Shown here: positions 20,857 through 32,377 of the stretch, piece by piece
How positions within the stretch are numbered: the stretch's first letter is position 1
Layout: each line of letters starts with the position of its first letter
From: Amanita rubescens
Lineage: Eukaryota > Basidiomycota > Agaricomycetes > Agaricales > Amanitaceae
Direction: 5' to 3'
DNA: 64,000 nt
Assembly (NCBI GenBank): GCA_015039365.1
Contig: WION01000003.1
Coordinates: forward strand, 620,001 to 684,000
Translations under genes and position numbers: made by a program
Notes under the pieces: model-generated
What the model was told of the DNA's origin: nothing
The model's input: only the letters and a program-made list of their open reading frames with translations
Databases searched by the model: none

Positions 20857-23689
20857 TTATATATCGTAAAAGGCTTTCCTTGACAACTTGCCTGGGTGGG
20901 TAGTTATACGTCCGTCAAGTCGTCCGACGGGTAAAGCGAACGTAGGTAGAAGTACATTCTGTACAGCTTCACGTTGTCCCGTTTTCATAGCGCCCGTTTC
21001 ACGTTCTCTTTTGACCAGATAATCGACCACTATGTGTGTTCCGCCTAGTGCACCGACGTGCACTTTTGCCCAAGCAGCCCACTCTACACTTCCAACTTGG
21101 TCAAAGGCAGGGGAGACACCAGATGCCACGGTTCTATCCAACATGCCGGCACTGGTTATTTCAAAACGTACAGGTACACCTTCAACGCTGGCGTTGATGA
21201 TCGATATTGATGCCTTCGTTTTTGTTCTTCGCACACGGGGGAGGCCAAGACCGAATTCTAGCCATTCGGATTCTGCGTTTGGCGGAACATTCAAAGTGCA
21301 ACGCACGGCATAACATAGTGGTGATTCCTTTGTCCCTGCTCCAAACAGAGTAACCCGGTTTTCGACAGCGGGAATGAGAAGGGGTCCGTCCTTTTTAAAA
21401 CGCAAGGGAGAGGCCGTACGGAGGGGAGAGCCTGCTGCAGAAAGCCGTGAAAAGAGATGTCCATTTGGCGTGCGCGGATGGGATTCAGAAGGAATTGGGC
21501 TTTGCTGCCTAATGTTTTTAAGAACGATTCGTCCGCCATCGTCCCCGCACTTTGTAAATCCACCTTTCTGCAACACCGTTTTCCTTATTTGGGCATCTTT
21601 TAGGTCTCCCGTTGCGTTATACACCTCAACCACACACATGCTCTCTACTTCATTGCGAACAACGATAGTCGTTGTCTCCGCATCAGCGGCAAGGACAGTA
21701 AAACGGGGCAGCACAACTGGTTCGGACTCCGCACCATCGTCAAAATCGGATTGTGCATTGAGTCCTTGTCGGCTAGCTCTTGCTAGGGTCATACGTGGCA
21801 TCACTAGGATGGTACCTGAAGCCGTGAAGGTGAAGACATTTTGTACAGGAGGGAGTAATTCGTTCATATTGAGGTGGAGAGTGATTGGCGTCCCTGGTGG
21901 TTTTGAAGCATCTGTCGATGCCTGTAAAGCAGATGATGTAGGAGACGTCCATTCGGCCGAAGCATTTTCACCAGTTGAACTGTCAAAGGAGCATTCCCCG
22001 GCGTTCGAATTTGGTAACGGAGCACGAAGTAGTGATGGAGTCGAAAGGTCATGATGTGCGTTCATTTGTGTGTCATACCCGGGGAATTCTACAGGAGAAG
22101 GTGTCATTTGGGATATAGTGGAATCAAAAGATGACGCCCTGGAATCTGGTGAAAGCAGCGGGCCGTGACCAACATCAAATCCGCTATATCCAGGTGAACC
22201 TTCTACTTCCCAAGTAGGAGAAGCACCTGGCACCCATGAGACGTCGGAGTTTTTCGCTTCTAGACCCACGTCTAGCCCCAGAAGGGTAGCCACACCGGGG
22301 AACCAGATTCCTTTGCATGTTCCTTTGTATTCGACGTGCATCATGACGGCTTCCACGTTCTTCACTGGATCTCTGTATTTCGCTTGGACGACGCAAGTCA
22401 TGTCTCCCTTGACCTCGCGAACGCCTACCCGTCTTCGGCCATCTCCACCATCAGGAACGTCGACAACCTTCATTGGCTTCGCCCAGCGTAATCTAATTCT
22501 CTCGGCACTAGGGAAGGTGCCTTGAATGCTACAACCGTCGGACGAAGTAGTCTGAGAAGAATCGCTCGACTCGTCATCAGCAAAGTTGGAATATGAATGT
22601 GTCCGTGTTAAACGATTCGATGCCACTCTGGACACGTGAGGGTCAGAAGCCACGTCCCAAGTTGAGCCATCGTCTTCGACAGACGAGAGGGATGCGAGGG
22701 ATGAGGCAGCGGGCGACGGTGGGAAAATGCGAAGCTTGATATGATTGTGCAAGCACCTCGGTGTCGGAATAGACAACTATTGGTAACAGATTCTAACATG
22801 ACACGAATGAAAAATGAATGAGACGAACCAGGTATGGCGATCTTGGTGGCTTTGAGACGTAAGGAATCCACATGTCAATGGCGGCCATGAATTGCATAGC
22901 ATTCCTCTCCCCAATTGAGCCCCTGCGACTTCTCAGCGATGACTGTGAACCAGCATCAACGTCTGCAGTAGACCTATTGCGTGTGAGGAATGCTTTTGGT
23001 AGAACGTAGGAAATGGCGTAATTGCTGACAAGAATATGGCCTGCGTAATGAGGATCAACGGGAGTCACGGATTCCCTGCTTGCCTCTGGATTAAGGGTGC
23101 GGCTGGAGGGCGACGACGTGGACGGGCTTCCTGTTTGGATGCCAAATGCTGCATAGAATGACTCTGCTGACCGGGGTGGGAGGTGGAGGGCACGGGCGGC
23201 ATCTTGCAGGAGAGGTGATGACGATGACGAAAAGTTGTACGGTACGGAATTATTGTCTAATGGATGAACTTGGGAATGCAATACTTTGATATTTTCCTCT
23301 AGGACGAAACGGTCAATAGACAACAGAGACAGACGAGGAGGACCTACCGGGAAACAAAGGAACGGTTGAACCTGGGGCTACCGAGTCAAGTGGCAGGGAA
23401 AGCTGTCATACTTGTGTTCAAACATGAAACAAAAAACGCGCGGAAGGAGTCACACCTTCAAGTACATCTTCACGTAGGCACCATCGTGATTCTGGCGCGC
23501 TCGTCCCTCGATTGCGAGACGCGTGATATTCACTTTTGGAGCCTGCTGGCCATTTGAAGTTACTGTTGGCGTGTAGCTGCTGCTGCTGGGCCGGCGGACA
23601 TAGGTTCTTACGGGAGTGGTAGCAGGGTGTGAGAGAGTAGGCGACGGAGGACTAGGGGGACGGCTATGGCGAGAGAACGTGGAAGGCAT
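20857..23689 (-). CDS. Conserved fungal protein of unknown function (large, beta-rich)
   Basis: Roughly 850 residues in three or more exons. No named domain was recognised. The N-terminal block contains APKVNITRLAIEGRARQNHD, IKVLHSQVHPLDNNSVPYNFSS, HILVSNYAISYVLPKAF, FMAAIDMWIPYVSKPPRSPY and IPTPRCLHNHIKLRIFPP. This pattern looks like a conserved fold and resembles unannotated basidiomycete proteins I recall. The middle is Ser/Pro-rich and disordered; the last 350 residues are beta-strand-rich (CYAVRCTLNVPPNAESEWLEF, AKVHVGALGGTHIVVDYLV). The ATG at 23689 (MPSTFSRHSRPP) follows a strong acceptor (TTGCTTTTTCAG), so a 5' leader intron is likely. The C-terminus is ambiguous: GCAAGT at about 20895 could be a GC donor, moving the stop into the 20810s. 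Confidence 0.7.
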
Positions 23690-23797
23690 GTCAAAAGTGG
23701 GCGCCTCGCTTCGCGACTGCGACGCGTCCTGAAAAAGCAATGTGCATTGTGGCCAACTAAACTTTAACTACAAACAACCGTGATGTGCGGTTATAAT

Positions 23798-26054
23798 CTA
23801 CTGCGCCCATTGCGAATTTAGCGTATCTATCAACACCTTCGCCTCTTCCTTGTAATCAAGCGCTACTATGCGAGAAATTCCATAGCGGATACGGATCTGG
23901 TCCTGTTGATCGTCAGTTCCGATTCATCCATCACACTTTCTGCTTACGTTATAGTTATCTTGTTTTGCGCGACAAACAAAATTATATGTCTGGCAATTTG
24001 CCCTGTGCAGGATCGCATTGAATTTGGCAACGTCATTTTCCTGACAATGTATTTTAGTTTTCACATAATTTTATGTGGAAGGCACCTGTCATACCTTAAT
24101 CTGCGCTAGCTCATCCGCCGTCATGCCGAATACCATGACCCCTACATCGTTAAAGCCCTGTAGCCACGCCTGACCTGACCAATCGGCTGCCGCAAGGGAC
24201 ATGATGTAACTAATGGCTCATTAGTCGCAACATCAGCATGGAACACATTCTGACAAACCGATATTGGGGTTTGGGGAAACTTTGGTCACATTTTTCGCAT
24301 CTCCAATTTCCGTTTATTTCCGTGACTTTCTTGCTGCAGTTTGGAGTAGGGCAACCAGGATACCAGATGGAGTCTGCTTTGATGTGCATAATTGTTGCCT
24401 TCGCATTAAAGAAGTCTGTCTTGTCATTCATGCCAAGCTGCGATCTCTTCACATCTCCAAGCGACATCAGGTCTGCCCGATTGAACCCGCCGGACATCCC
24501 CGCTCCAGAAGCTGACACAGAGTGTGATGTGAAAGACTTGCCCGGTTCCAACTTGTCATACCAAGCACGAAGCAGGAAACAGTCATCGTTATCTGGGTTG
24601 ACGTACATCGTGCTGGAGCTGAACATGGAGAGCGAGCGACCACCAAAGTCCCCGACTTTCACCCCTTTGAACGCGATAACAGGGTTATCTGGCGCATTGT
24701 ATTGTTCTGCTTGTTTCCCCCATAAGGTGAGGCGCACGGAGTACCCTGACCTGTCGACCAGTGTCAACTCCCGTTTTTGTAGCTGAAATATCTGATGAGT
24801 AATATATTTCACCCTACTCTAGCGTCGGACCCACCGGTCTATTTTGACGTGTGATTATTTCTGAAACGTCAGAAACATCCTTAACAATGCCGATGACATC
24901 TGGAGTGCCTGTAAGAGCAATTACTTAGATGGGGACGATGAGCCGCACCGCAAGTCGAATCTTTCGGCAATTGCTCCAGATCTCTGAGAGGAACAAAGTT
25001 GAAACGCACAGTTGGGACATCAGATGCCTCCTGGCACTGCATAATGCAGGGTCAGATCGAGTTACAAGAACAAGGCGCATACAGTACCTCCTCAACTTCC
25101 GTATGTCGCTCAAAGCTAAGCTCATAATCATTTGAAACGTTGGAGAACTTCTTTTTCGCCAGATTGACTCGTGCTTTGGTTATATAGTACACTTTACCCT
25201 CTTGGAACTTGTCATATAGCATTTCAACGGCATCGTTGAAACCGGTTGCTTTGATCTCCCCAGACTCGTCCATCAATGTCACATTGAATAACTTCCCCTC
25301 GCCCCGCTGGTTAGACCAATGGATGACCTCAGACTTTGAGGTGACTCGTGCTTTGATGGTCCAATTGTTCTGATAAGGGCTGAGTGCCTCAATGGGATAT
25401 ACTGAATTTGCGCGGGCAGTACGCGCAGATAACTGACTGCTTGACATTGGCTGATTTTGCTGTTGCTGTTGCTGCGGAACCGCAGGCCTATTTGCAGTTG
25501 TGGTCACATTTGGAATTACGAGCTTCGCCTTCGGCGCGTCACTCCCGTTGCTCGGACCGTGACCTTCGTCTCGCCCCTTCAGCTCATTTGGAGCCATTGC
25601 TGTGACTGGAGGCGCAGCTGTTGAAACTGGCTTTGAAGAAGGCCCCTCTGATAATGGTTTCGGGTCGTTAATCTTGTCTTTAGGCATTCCCAGGACAGCA
25701 AGACCAAGCACGATGATCAATCTACGCGGTATGAGCGGTGTATACGCGTTTGACAAAATATACGTACTGCTTGCCCTGAACGGTGTTGCTGCTCATTTTT
25801 GAGACTTGAATGACTGAATGCTTTTGTATCTGCTGGTCTTGTACATATTGGTTGAGTTGAGTGGCCAACATGGCTTGGACGTAGTGCAAGCCGTCAGATA
25901 CGATTATGCGGTATCTAGGGATGGAACTCGAAGCAGTAGGGTTAATGGGCTTTATAGAAAGGATTTGAAGGACATGGTCCTCGGTCAGGACGGGGTCGTC
26001 CTGAGTGGACGCGTTGTAAATGCGCGCGCAACTCCCGGTGGTGAGCTGGTACAT
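23798..26054 (-). CDS. RPA1: Replication protein A large subunit (RPA70)
   Basis: Largest subunit of the single-stranded-DNA-binding heterotrimer. Domains in order: RPA70N (start [37 protein letters not shown]), a Pro/Gln-rich linker with a short poly-Gln run, DBD-A ([21 protein letters not shown]), DBD-B ([21 protein letters not shown]), and DBD-C with a C4 zinc ribbon (CPTPNC...CEKC). It ends in [20 protein letters not shown] and a stop at 23798. The ATG at 26054 is in context and follows an MCB-like ACGCGT at 26088. Introns are short; the C-terminal exons were traced by their conserved residues. Confidence 0.93.
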
Positions 26055-26087
26055 GACTCTGATGTGTGACTGTGATGATGTGACGGG

Positions 26088-26093
26088 ACGCGT
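26088..26093. promoter_or_regulatory. ACGCGT (MCB-type) hexamer upstream of RPA1
   Basis: A single ACGCGT lies 34 bp upstream of the RPA1 start codon. In yeasts this MluI cell-cycle box, bound by MBF, drives G1/S expression of replication genes. One palindromic hexamer is expected about every 4 kb by chance, so this is suggestive only. Confidence 0.35.
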
Positions 26094-26307
26094 TTCGAGT
26101 TATTAGTGTCTCGGCGAGAGAACGCCTAGCGTACGGCAAGACCCTAACAACCTCAATTTTCCAGGCTCCGCACGTCAAAATTTGCGAGGTCGAATTAAGT
26201 ATGCATTGTATTATGTTGCACTAAAGGCTGATATACATTTATAGCTACGATTAATGAAGGCACGTAGTAGCAGAATACATAACAATATTAAGGCTTATGT
26301 CCTTGAT

Positions 26308-27748
26308 TCAACTAGGTTTGAACATGGCGCGCTGCGTGTTATCGCGGCCTGTCTTGAGAAGTATCGACACCTCATTCCCCCCTGTGCCCCGGCTCGGCCC
26401 GTTAAGACGCCGCATCATAGGGCACTTGTATGACATCGTTACGATGTACAAACATGCTATGCGCAAGTGGAGATCCCTGAGTCTTTTGAGAGCACCCACG
26501 GCCGTGTCGTACGGTTCACGCAGTGCGGGTACCTGTGATGCAACATCCCGGATAGATTTCGGCATCGAAGCGAGGTGCGACAGGTATTCGCGATGTTTTC
26601 CAGGCATGTATCGCCGCATACGATCCATAAATCCACGATCCACCCGCTTGTCGGTCTTGGGGGCTGGATAGCGATTTTGGCGGTGCTTGTGATCAATGTC
26701 CAAGAAAATGTCGAGCGCGTGCATCACGCTGCTCTGTCCAGCCGACGGTCCATCGAGGTCAAGTTGCTCGGATTCTGGTACACCTTCATAGATCCATCGA
26801 GCCTCGCCTTCGCCTGCGCTGCTGCCCACGAACCATGGCCGAACAAATTGATAGAAGGTCTCTGGGTCGCAATTTGTGCGTACACTTTGGATGATGTCGC
26901 TGATATCATCAATTATTCTTGCAAGGCGAACGAGGTCCCTAGATAATTTTGATATTGTCGTCAAATCATCGACATTTGGTAGATCACGGTATTCTTCAAA
27001 AATCCGCAGCATTTCAATACCCCGCAACTCGGCCTTAGCGGACGAGATGTAGAAGCCTCTTTCATCATCCGTACCAGAGAAAACGTTCATGACGCGTATG
27101 GTATCAATTGTCTCCATTGAGAGTGACTGACCCGGGTCAGCCGACACGCAGTTCCAAAGAACGGTATCGGCAAACGTCACGACTGGCGCGATACCGAGAT
27201 GCCTGGAAACTTCTACGAGTGGAACCGCAAGTGCTTTTGGCACCTTCTTCGGCGACTCATCCGACGCCGGCGGCTGAGAATGAATATAGAAATGAACCAG
27301 CCACGCAAGGACATAATGAGCGCGGCGTAACAAGTCCGGGTTTGTATACAGCCTCGATACGTCAAGTACAGGCCACTATTGAATGCTGTATCAGTTATGC
27401 AGCATTTCTCTCTTTTACAACACGTACGACAGCAATTTTTTCCCTCCACCTGTCCCCAAACGCGTGCTTCTCGACATTTTCAGGCCTTGTATCTGCCCCT
27501 AGGCATAGATTTTTGCATGCCTGGTCAAGTGCTGCTTCCCATTGTTCATACATGTCGGTTAATCGTGGCAGAGGACGCCGGGGGAAGAAACCGGTCTGAG
27601 AGTCGATGTCAAAGTCGACGAGTGTATAGCGGCCCTGGATGGTCCTTCGATAGTTGTTGTGGACAGTCGACTTGAGCAGCGAGAGTGCAAGTCTGACAAA
27701 CTGTCCAAAGAACAGTGGCGGAGAGGGGAGGAGATTCACGATGTCCAT
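26308..27748 (-). CDS. BNA2: Indoleamine 2,3-dioxygenase (kynurenine pathway)
   Basis: Heme enzyme that opens the indole ring of tryptophan to N-formylkynurenine, the first step of de novo NAD+ synthesis. Two exons: 27748 to about 27411 and from about 27376 to 26308, joined to give REKIAVWPVLDVSRLYTNPDLLRRAHYVL. Landmarks are GFFPRRPLPRL near the N-terminus, LGIAPVVTFADTVLWN, and RRYMPGKHREYLSHL, whose His is the expected proximal heme ligand. Predicted length is about 450 residues, normal for fungal IDO. No other kynurenine-pathway enzyme was recognised next to it, so no biosynthetic cluster is implied. The start at 27748 is a clear ATG (MDIVNLLPSPPLFFGQF). Confidence 0.93.
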
Positions 27749-28102
27749 GACTGTGAAGCGTTGAAAGGTGCGGTTGGTCTTTATTCGCAGTCGTATTTAT
27801 ATGTGGGTATGGCATTGATTAATGAGCTATTGACAGTAACTGCTCAAATTACGATGATACACTAAAACGGCCCATTACGAGGTCCCTGATCTAGATCGCT
27901 GGATCTCAGGCCGATCGCTCCGCCGGACTGTACACCTTTAACAAGCTAACCCGATCGCTTATAGTTATTCCCATCTGTCCAAGCTATGTTACTTGACAAC
28001 GGGAGTTTGATGCCTTCCTTGCTGTACATCCTGACTCAAATATCACCAGCTCCGTTCCGTTTTACCTTGTAACAACTGCTATATACTACTTATGCTGTGT
28101 AC
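27749..28102. promoter_or_regulatory. 354-bp intergenic region upstream of IDO
   Basis: No gene seen. It should contain the IDO promoter and the 3' flank of the hydrolase gene. A GATCGCT heptamer occurs three times, at 27894-27900, 27913-27919 and 27953-27959; the last two extend to CCGATCGCT and are 40 bp apart. Whether this is a binding-site array is unknown. Confidence 0.3.
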
Positions 28103-29946
28103 TTATGGCCGAACACGCAAATGATTCCACTTGAGCCAAACGAAGTTGCCATCTGCATTGTCGACCGTCTGACACCTACGCTGGGCAACTTCCATAACCT
28201 TTTCTCTGACTCCCAATTTCCCTTGGCGAAGTTGGTCAAACCTCGCGACCAGTTCGTCTAAACTGACTCCTGTCGCGCCCCCAGAAATGTGAGCACCGCG
28301 GACTACAGCTGCAATCTCTTCTTCCGTCGGCAATGCATACTTCATTAGATGTGAGGACGGGCCTGACTTTAGGTGTTCTGGTATTGTGAGTTTAGGTGCC
28401 GAGGCAAGAAATGGAGAGTTAGGGTCAAAAAATCTAGAAACAATCTCTTCTGTGACCTCTTCCAAGGTACCTGGTGACCATTGCGGTCGGCCATCGATTT
28501 TCTCCAGAAGAACCGCAGTAACGCCGGTGATAAAGTCTAGACTAGCACCATTCTATACGTCACATTTCAAGTGAGCCAACCGTCGAGGAATTGATCCCCA
28601 AGAAGACTTACGCAATAGGCCGTGGCAATTTTGAGTTCCATATCCAGTGCTCCTAAAAGGGTCAGATCTCGCCCTTTCCGTATGGCTTCAAGCGCAACTT
28701 TCAGACTTGTGGGGCTGCGCATTTCTAACATGGCTAGCGTATCCTTCGCCCAGTCCCGCAAGGATTCATCATCATGATTCAGGAAAGAACACAGATCTTT
28801 CTTGATCCCTTCAACTGTGTCATGACGAAACGCATGATCAAGCGCTTGTCGTCTTTTCCCGGTGATTGCAGATGTGATAGGCTCTATATCTGATTGATGT
28901 TCCAAGGAAAGCTCTTCAATTGCACGATCAATGACTGAAGGATGCGGGTCCTCAAGTGCCGCCAGGCGCTCGAGCAGTGTCGGAATACGGCGCGCTGGTA
29001 TGTAATGAGTCGCAAAGCCGTGTTCACTACCGGAATGTGGATGAGTGATATGACTCGGGGGAGTTTCTTTGCCACCCACAAGACAGCTCTCCCACGTAAA
29101 ACGTCGGATGTAAGAGCCAGATATGTCCCGACTTCCCCATCTAGTCGTGATAAGAAATATGAGCCGCTTACATCAGGACAGTATCCGATTTTAGTTTCGG
29201 GCATAGCAAATTGGGTATTTTCGGTAGCAACTCTGAAGGGAGCATGTGCCACAAGACCGGCACCGCCACCCACTAGGCAGGGATTTAGCACACGCAGCTG
29301 TCATAAGCTGTACACTCACTAGTGTATCCATCAAGTATTGCGACGTATGGTTTTGGCAATGATGCAAGAATGTAATCCAATTCGAATCTGTATTATAAGC
29401 AGTGCTTGAAACGTAGTTACATGCACAACTTACTCGTGCTTAAAAAAATCGATTGCCTTTTGTTTCGTCGCAGGAGTTGCGGCGTGTTGTATGACGCCTG
29501 TGAGTTGTTATGAGTCATGAGCGCCACGCAACGCAACAGCTATGCACTTGCTACATCACCACCAGCGCAGAACGCTCTGCCAATGGCGGTGCCGGCAATG
29601 GACCCACAGAGGTCGGACGTGGACCACTCCTGGGGCAACGGTCAACAAATGGATAGAAAAGAAGGGCTTGGCGGAAGTATGACCTCTACTTTGTGCCGGA
29701 GCATGCCGAGCATTTCTTCATTGAGGGTATTGAGTTTCGTCGGACGGTTGAGAATAAAGGTCCGAAGAGCACCATTTGACTCGAAAAGAACGGGCTGACC
29801 GGCGTGTCAGAAGGCAGAATGGAAGAGACAAAACGGGTTACCTCGGCCGCGGAGGTGGACAGCATATGGCGAGCAATTGCTTGTACCCTGTGTGAGCTAC
29901 GGGCGGTGGTTTTAGTCATGCGCTTGAAGCAGAAAGACGGTAACAT
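28103..29946 (-). CDS. EHD3: 3-hydroxyisobutyryl-CoA hydrolase (mitochondrial, crotonase fold)
   Basis: Crotonase-superfamily hydrolase of valine catabolism; the yeast homologue Ehd3 is also reported as a mitoribosome-associated protein. The N-terminus is Arg/Ser/Thr-rich (MLPSFCFKRMTKTTARSSHR), fitting a mitochondrial presequence. Then come PVLFESNGALRTFILNRPTKLN, the oxyanion-hole region CLVGGGAGLVAHAPFR, and PETKIGYCPDVSGSYFLSRLDG with the catalytic acidic residues. The C-terminal HIBCH-specific part includes FATHYIPARRIPTLLERL. The ATG at 29946 is used; the longer frame begins with TTG. The first intron (GTAACC...GGTCAG, branch CTGAC) joins SAAE to PVLFES. It is head to head with TBCE at 95 bp. 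Confidence 0.92.
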
Positions 29947-30041
29947 CGTCGGCTGCTGTGAACGTCGACGGGCGTCGACGGCTCGGCTCAAGTTCAACCG
30001 GAATCACCTGACCAGACCCGCCCTGGCCTCCGCAACCGACA
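29947..30041. promoter_or_regulatory. 95-bp divergent region with tandem CGTCGACGG repeat, hydrolase/TBCE
   Basis: Two copies of CGTCGACGG lie at 29963-29971 and 29973-29981, starting 10 bp apart, which is one helical turn. The CGTCGACG core is a palindrome. The region is GC-rich and has no TATA-like sequence. Shared promoter function is inferred. Confidence 0.45.
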
Positions 30042-32019
30042 ATGCTACCACCGCTGGGCGCCCGTATTGATTACGCTGGCCACCACGGTTCTATTAGATA
30101 CGTCGGTCAGGTGCTAAACTCTCAGGGATTGTGGCTGGGTGTTGATTGGGATGATCATTCACGCGGCAAGCATAGCGGTGCCAAGGATGGCGTTCAATAC
30201 TTCCAGTGCCTGTACGCTCGGTTCCAGCATATCGCCTTGTACCCCATTTGTTTACGTCCCCTACTCAGGGTCCCAGGTTCTGGCTCATTTATTCGTCCAT
30301 CGGTCAAAGTCTCCCTAGGAACGTCCTTTTTACACGCTTTATCATCCAAGTATATTGAATCCCTCCACGGATCGGAATCTCAGGAGATAGTGATTCTAGG
30401 ATCTTCGAAGGGTTCAATACAAGTGGAGGCCGTTGATTTGGATAAGATCAGGAGGAAACTATCTGATCTGGGACGGTTGCGAGAAGTCAGCTTAGACAAG
30501 GAAAATGTGTCTTGCTCAGATCCTCCTGGCGCTATTCTGAAATCGTGCCCCCGTGAGTCAGCTGTCCTTATCCAATACTTCTAAATCCAATTGAAGTAGA
30601 CATACGTGGACTGGACCTCTCTAATTCCCTGATTCCGAGTTGGGATGTCGTAGGAGAAATCACCTCCGAGCTCCCCGCATTGGAGAGTTTAGCCCTCAAG
30701 TACGTACAGTCTCTCTTACGCCACATGATGTGAACACCTGTGTAGTCGGACTAGGCTGTCTTTACCGACAAGAATGGATCTAATGACCAGTGCTTTCCCT
30801 AATCTTGTTGAGCTACAATTAAACCGTACTATGACAAGCTGGTCTATTATGATGGCAGTCACCTCCTTGATGCCACGTCTCCAAGTTGTAGGAATGGGGT
30901 ATAACCAACTCTCTCAGCTACACACTGGTGGTAACCGTGCGGGGACGCCCATTCAAAGTGTGAATCTCGATGGTAACCTCTGTAGCGACTGGTCGCATTT
31001 GTGCGATTGCTTTGGATTGTATCCATCGTAGGTGCAGCGTCGCCTCCGTTCTTCATGGATTTACCCATATTATGAAGTCTGCAGAGGATCGTTTTAAGCT
31101 CTAATGGACTAGCGTCTATTCCGTTCCCAGGCAAACCCACGCTACATCTTGCTGAGATCAGATATCTTGCGTTGTCATTCAACCACTTGAAATCCTGGAA
31201 CGACATTGATGCCTTGGCAGCTTGGTGTCCTAATTTAGAGTCCCTGATGCTCGGAGGTAATCCACTCGCAGTCGGTATGTTTGCCCCGCCTCCATGGGGT
31301 CATGGGTATACACTGCTCCATTGATCCGTTAGAGTCGGAGAAATTTCTTCGGCCCTTTACCATCGCCAAAATCTCATCACTGAGAACCCTGGATGGATCT
31401 ACGGTGACGATAATTTCATGTCGCGTGAATGATACTGAACGTAAGTTCCAGATATCGATCAAGGAACGGGAAGATTGCGAGTTGTTCTATCTCTCACATG
31501 TCTCTCGAGACACGTCGAAGAGTCCGGAAGAACTGGCTCGCGAACATCCAAGGTGGCAGGAACTCCGCTCAAGTGGGTAACGTAAATTTTCGTCCTTCTC
31601 CATGTTCATTCGCTAAGAGCATGGCCAAACTGAGGAAAATCAAAGTAACAATGCCACGCACGGTAGACTCAAAGACCATGTCATTGGTATGTCCAATCGT
31701 GGTATAATTAAGGCCCTTAGCTGAGTTTCTGAAATTAGTATTGAAGATTTTCTTGGCAATTGGCAGGGTTGATAAAACTTTCCCGTTCGAAACTTCGGAA
31801 CATATAACACTGAGTGTAATACCTTCGATGACATTGCGGGTGCTAAGAACGAAGATATCCAGAGTCCTGAGAGGTCGGGGAAGAGCACAAGTCATGTTAT
31901 GGCAACGAATGCGAGACGATGCCCTCGCGGAACTTGATTATTCTAGAGATGCAGAAGATTTATCATGGCTCGGTTTACAGGATGGGGCGTTCATTGTGTG
32001 CGCATTCCAAGACGAATAG
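30042..32019 (+). CDS. TBCE: Tubulin-folding cofactor E (CAP-Gly, LRR, Ubl)
   Basis: Chaperone acting on alpha-tubulin in tubulin heterodimer assembly. The N-terminal CAP-Gly domain reads RIDYAGHHGSIRYVGQV, LWLGVDWDD, GKHSGAKDG and PGSGSFIRPS. Leucine-rich repeats follow (IRGLDLSNSLIPSWDVV, LPALESLAL, FPNLVELQLNR, VNLDGNL). The C-terminus is ubiquitin-like, ending DLSWLGLQDGAFIVCAFQDE. The CAP-Gly signature GKNDG is altered to GKHSG. At least six exons; the first intron (GTACGC...CTCAG) joins YFQC to LVPGSGSF. It is convergent with the SR protein gene. Confidence 0.93.
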
Positions 32020-32377
32020 TAACTTGCTTGAAAAATCGGACTTCTACATATGTATACTAGCAAGTCAAGTTTAAACTAACATTTGGATACAAACCTTCAA
32101 TTCAAAAATTCATGTGAGGATGGGTGCTTCATGGCCCTGCGCGTGTTGTTTTATTATTATTTTGCCTTTCGAAATCCAATTGCACGAGGGTTGACGCCTG
32201 CACGGAATATTCCAAGATTATATGTCTCACAGCCAGTTGTCCCAGTGCGAAGTATTGACGAAAGACAAGTATCACGGTCCGCGTAATATGATAACACCAA
32301 TGGAGGAAAGACCAAGAGAATCAACCACCGAACGCCGTACGTTTCCGCTAGTGCTCGCGCTTCGGACTCAAATCCAC
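32020..32377. other. 358-bp convergent intergenic region
   Basis: Tail-to-tail region between the TBCE stop and the SR-protein stop. It should hold both 3' untranslated regions. AT-rich stretches (for example TTTTATTATTATTTTG near 32149) are seen, but no gene or repeat. Confidence 0.4.

Noticed and set aside
21374..22054. 226-codon plus-strand reading frame
   Set aside because: It is exactly antisense to the large unknown gene, whose own frame continues in clean blocks; composition mirrors the opposite strand.
24238..24786. 182-codon plus-strand reading frame
   Set aside because: Antisense to the DBD-B/DBD-C exon of RPA1, which has clear conserved motifs.
27108..27599. 163-codon plus-strand reading frame
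   Set aside because: Antisense to the indoleamine 2,3-dioxygenase exons; no independent signals.
26308..30041. A kynurenine or amino-acid catabolic gene cluster (arginase, aminotransferase, IDO, HIBYL-CoA hydrolase)
   Set aside because: The genes are separated by unrelated housekeeping genes and belong to different pathways; the grouping looks incidental.
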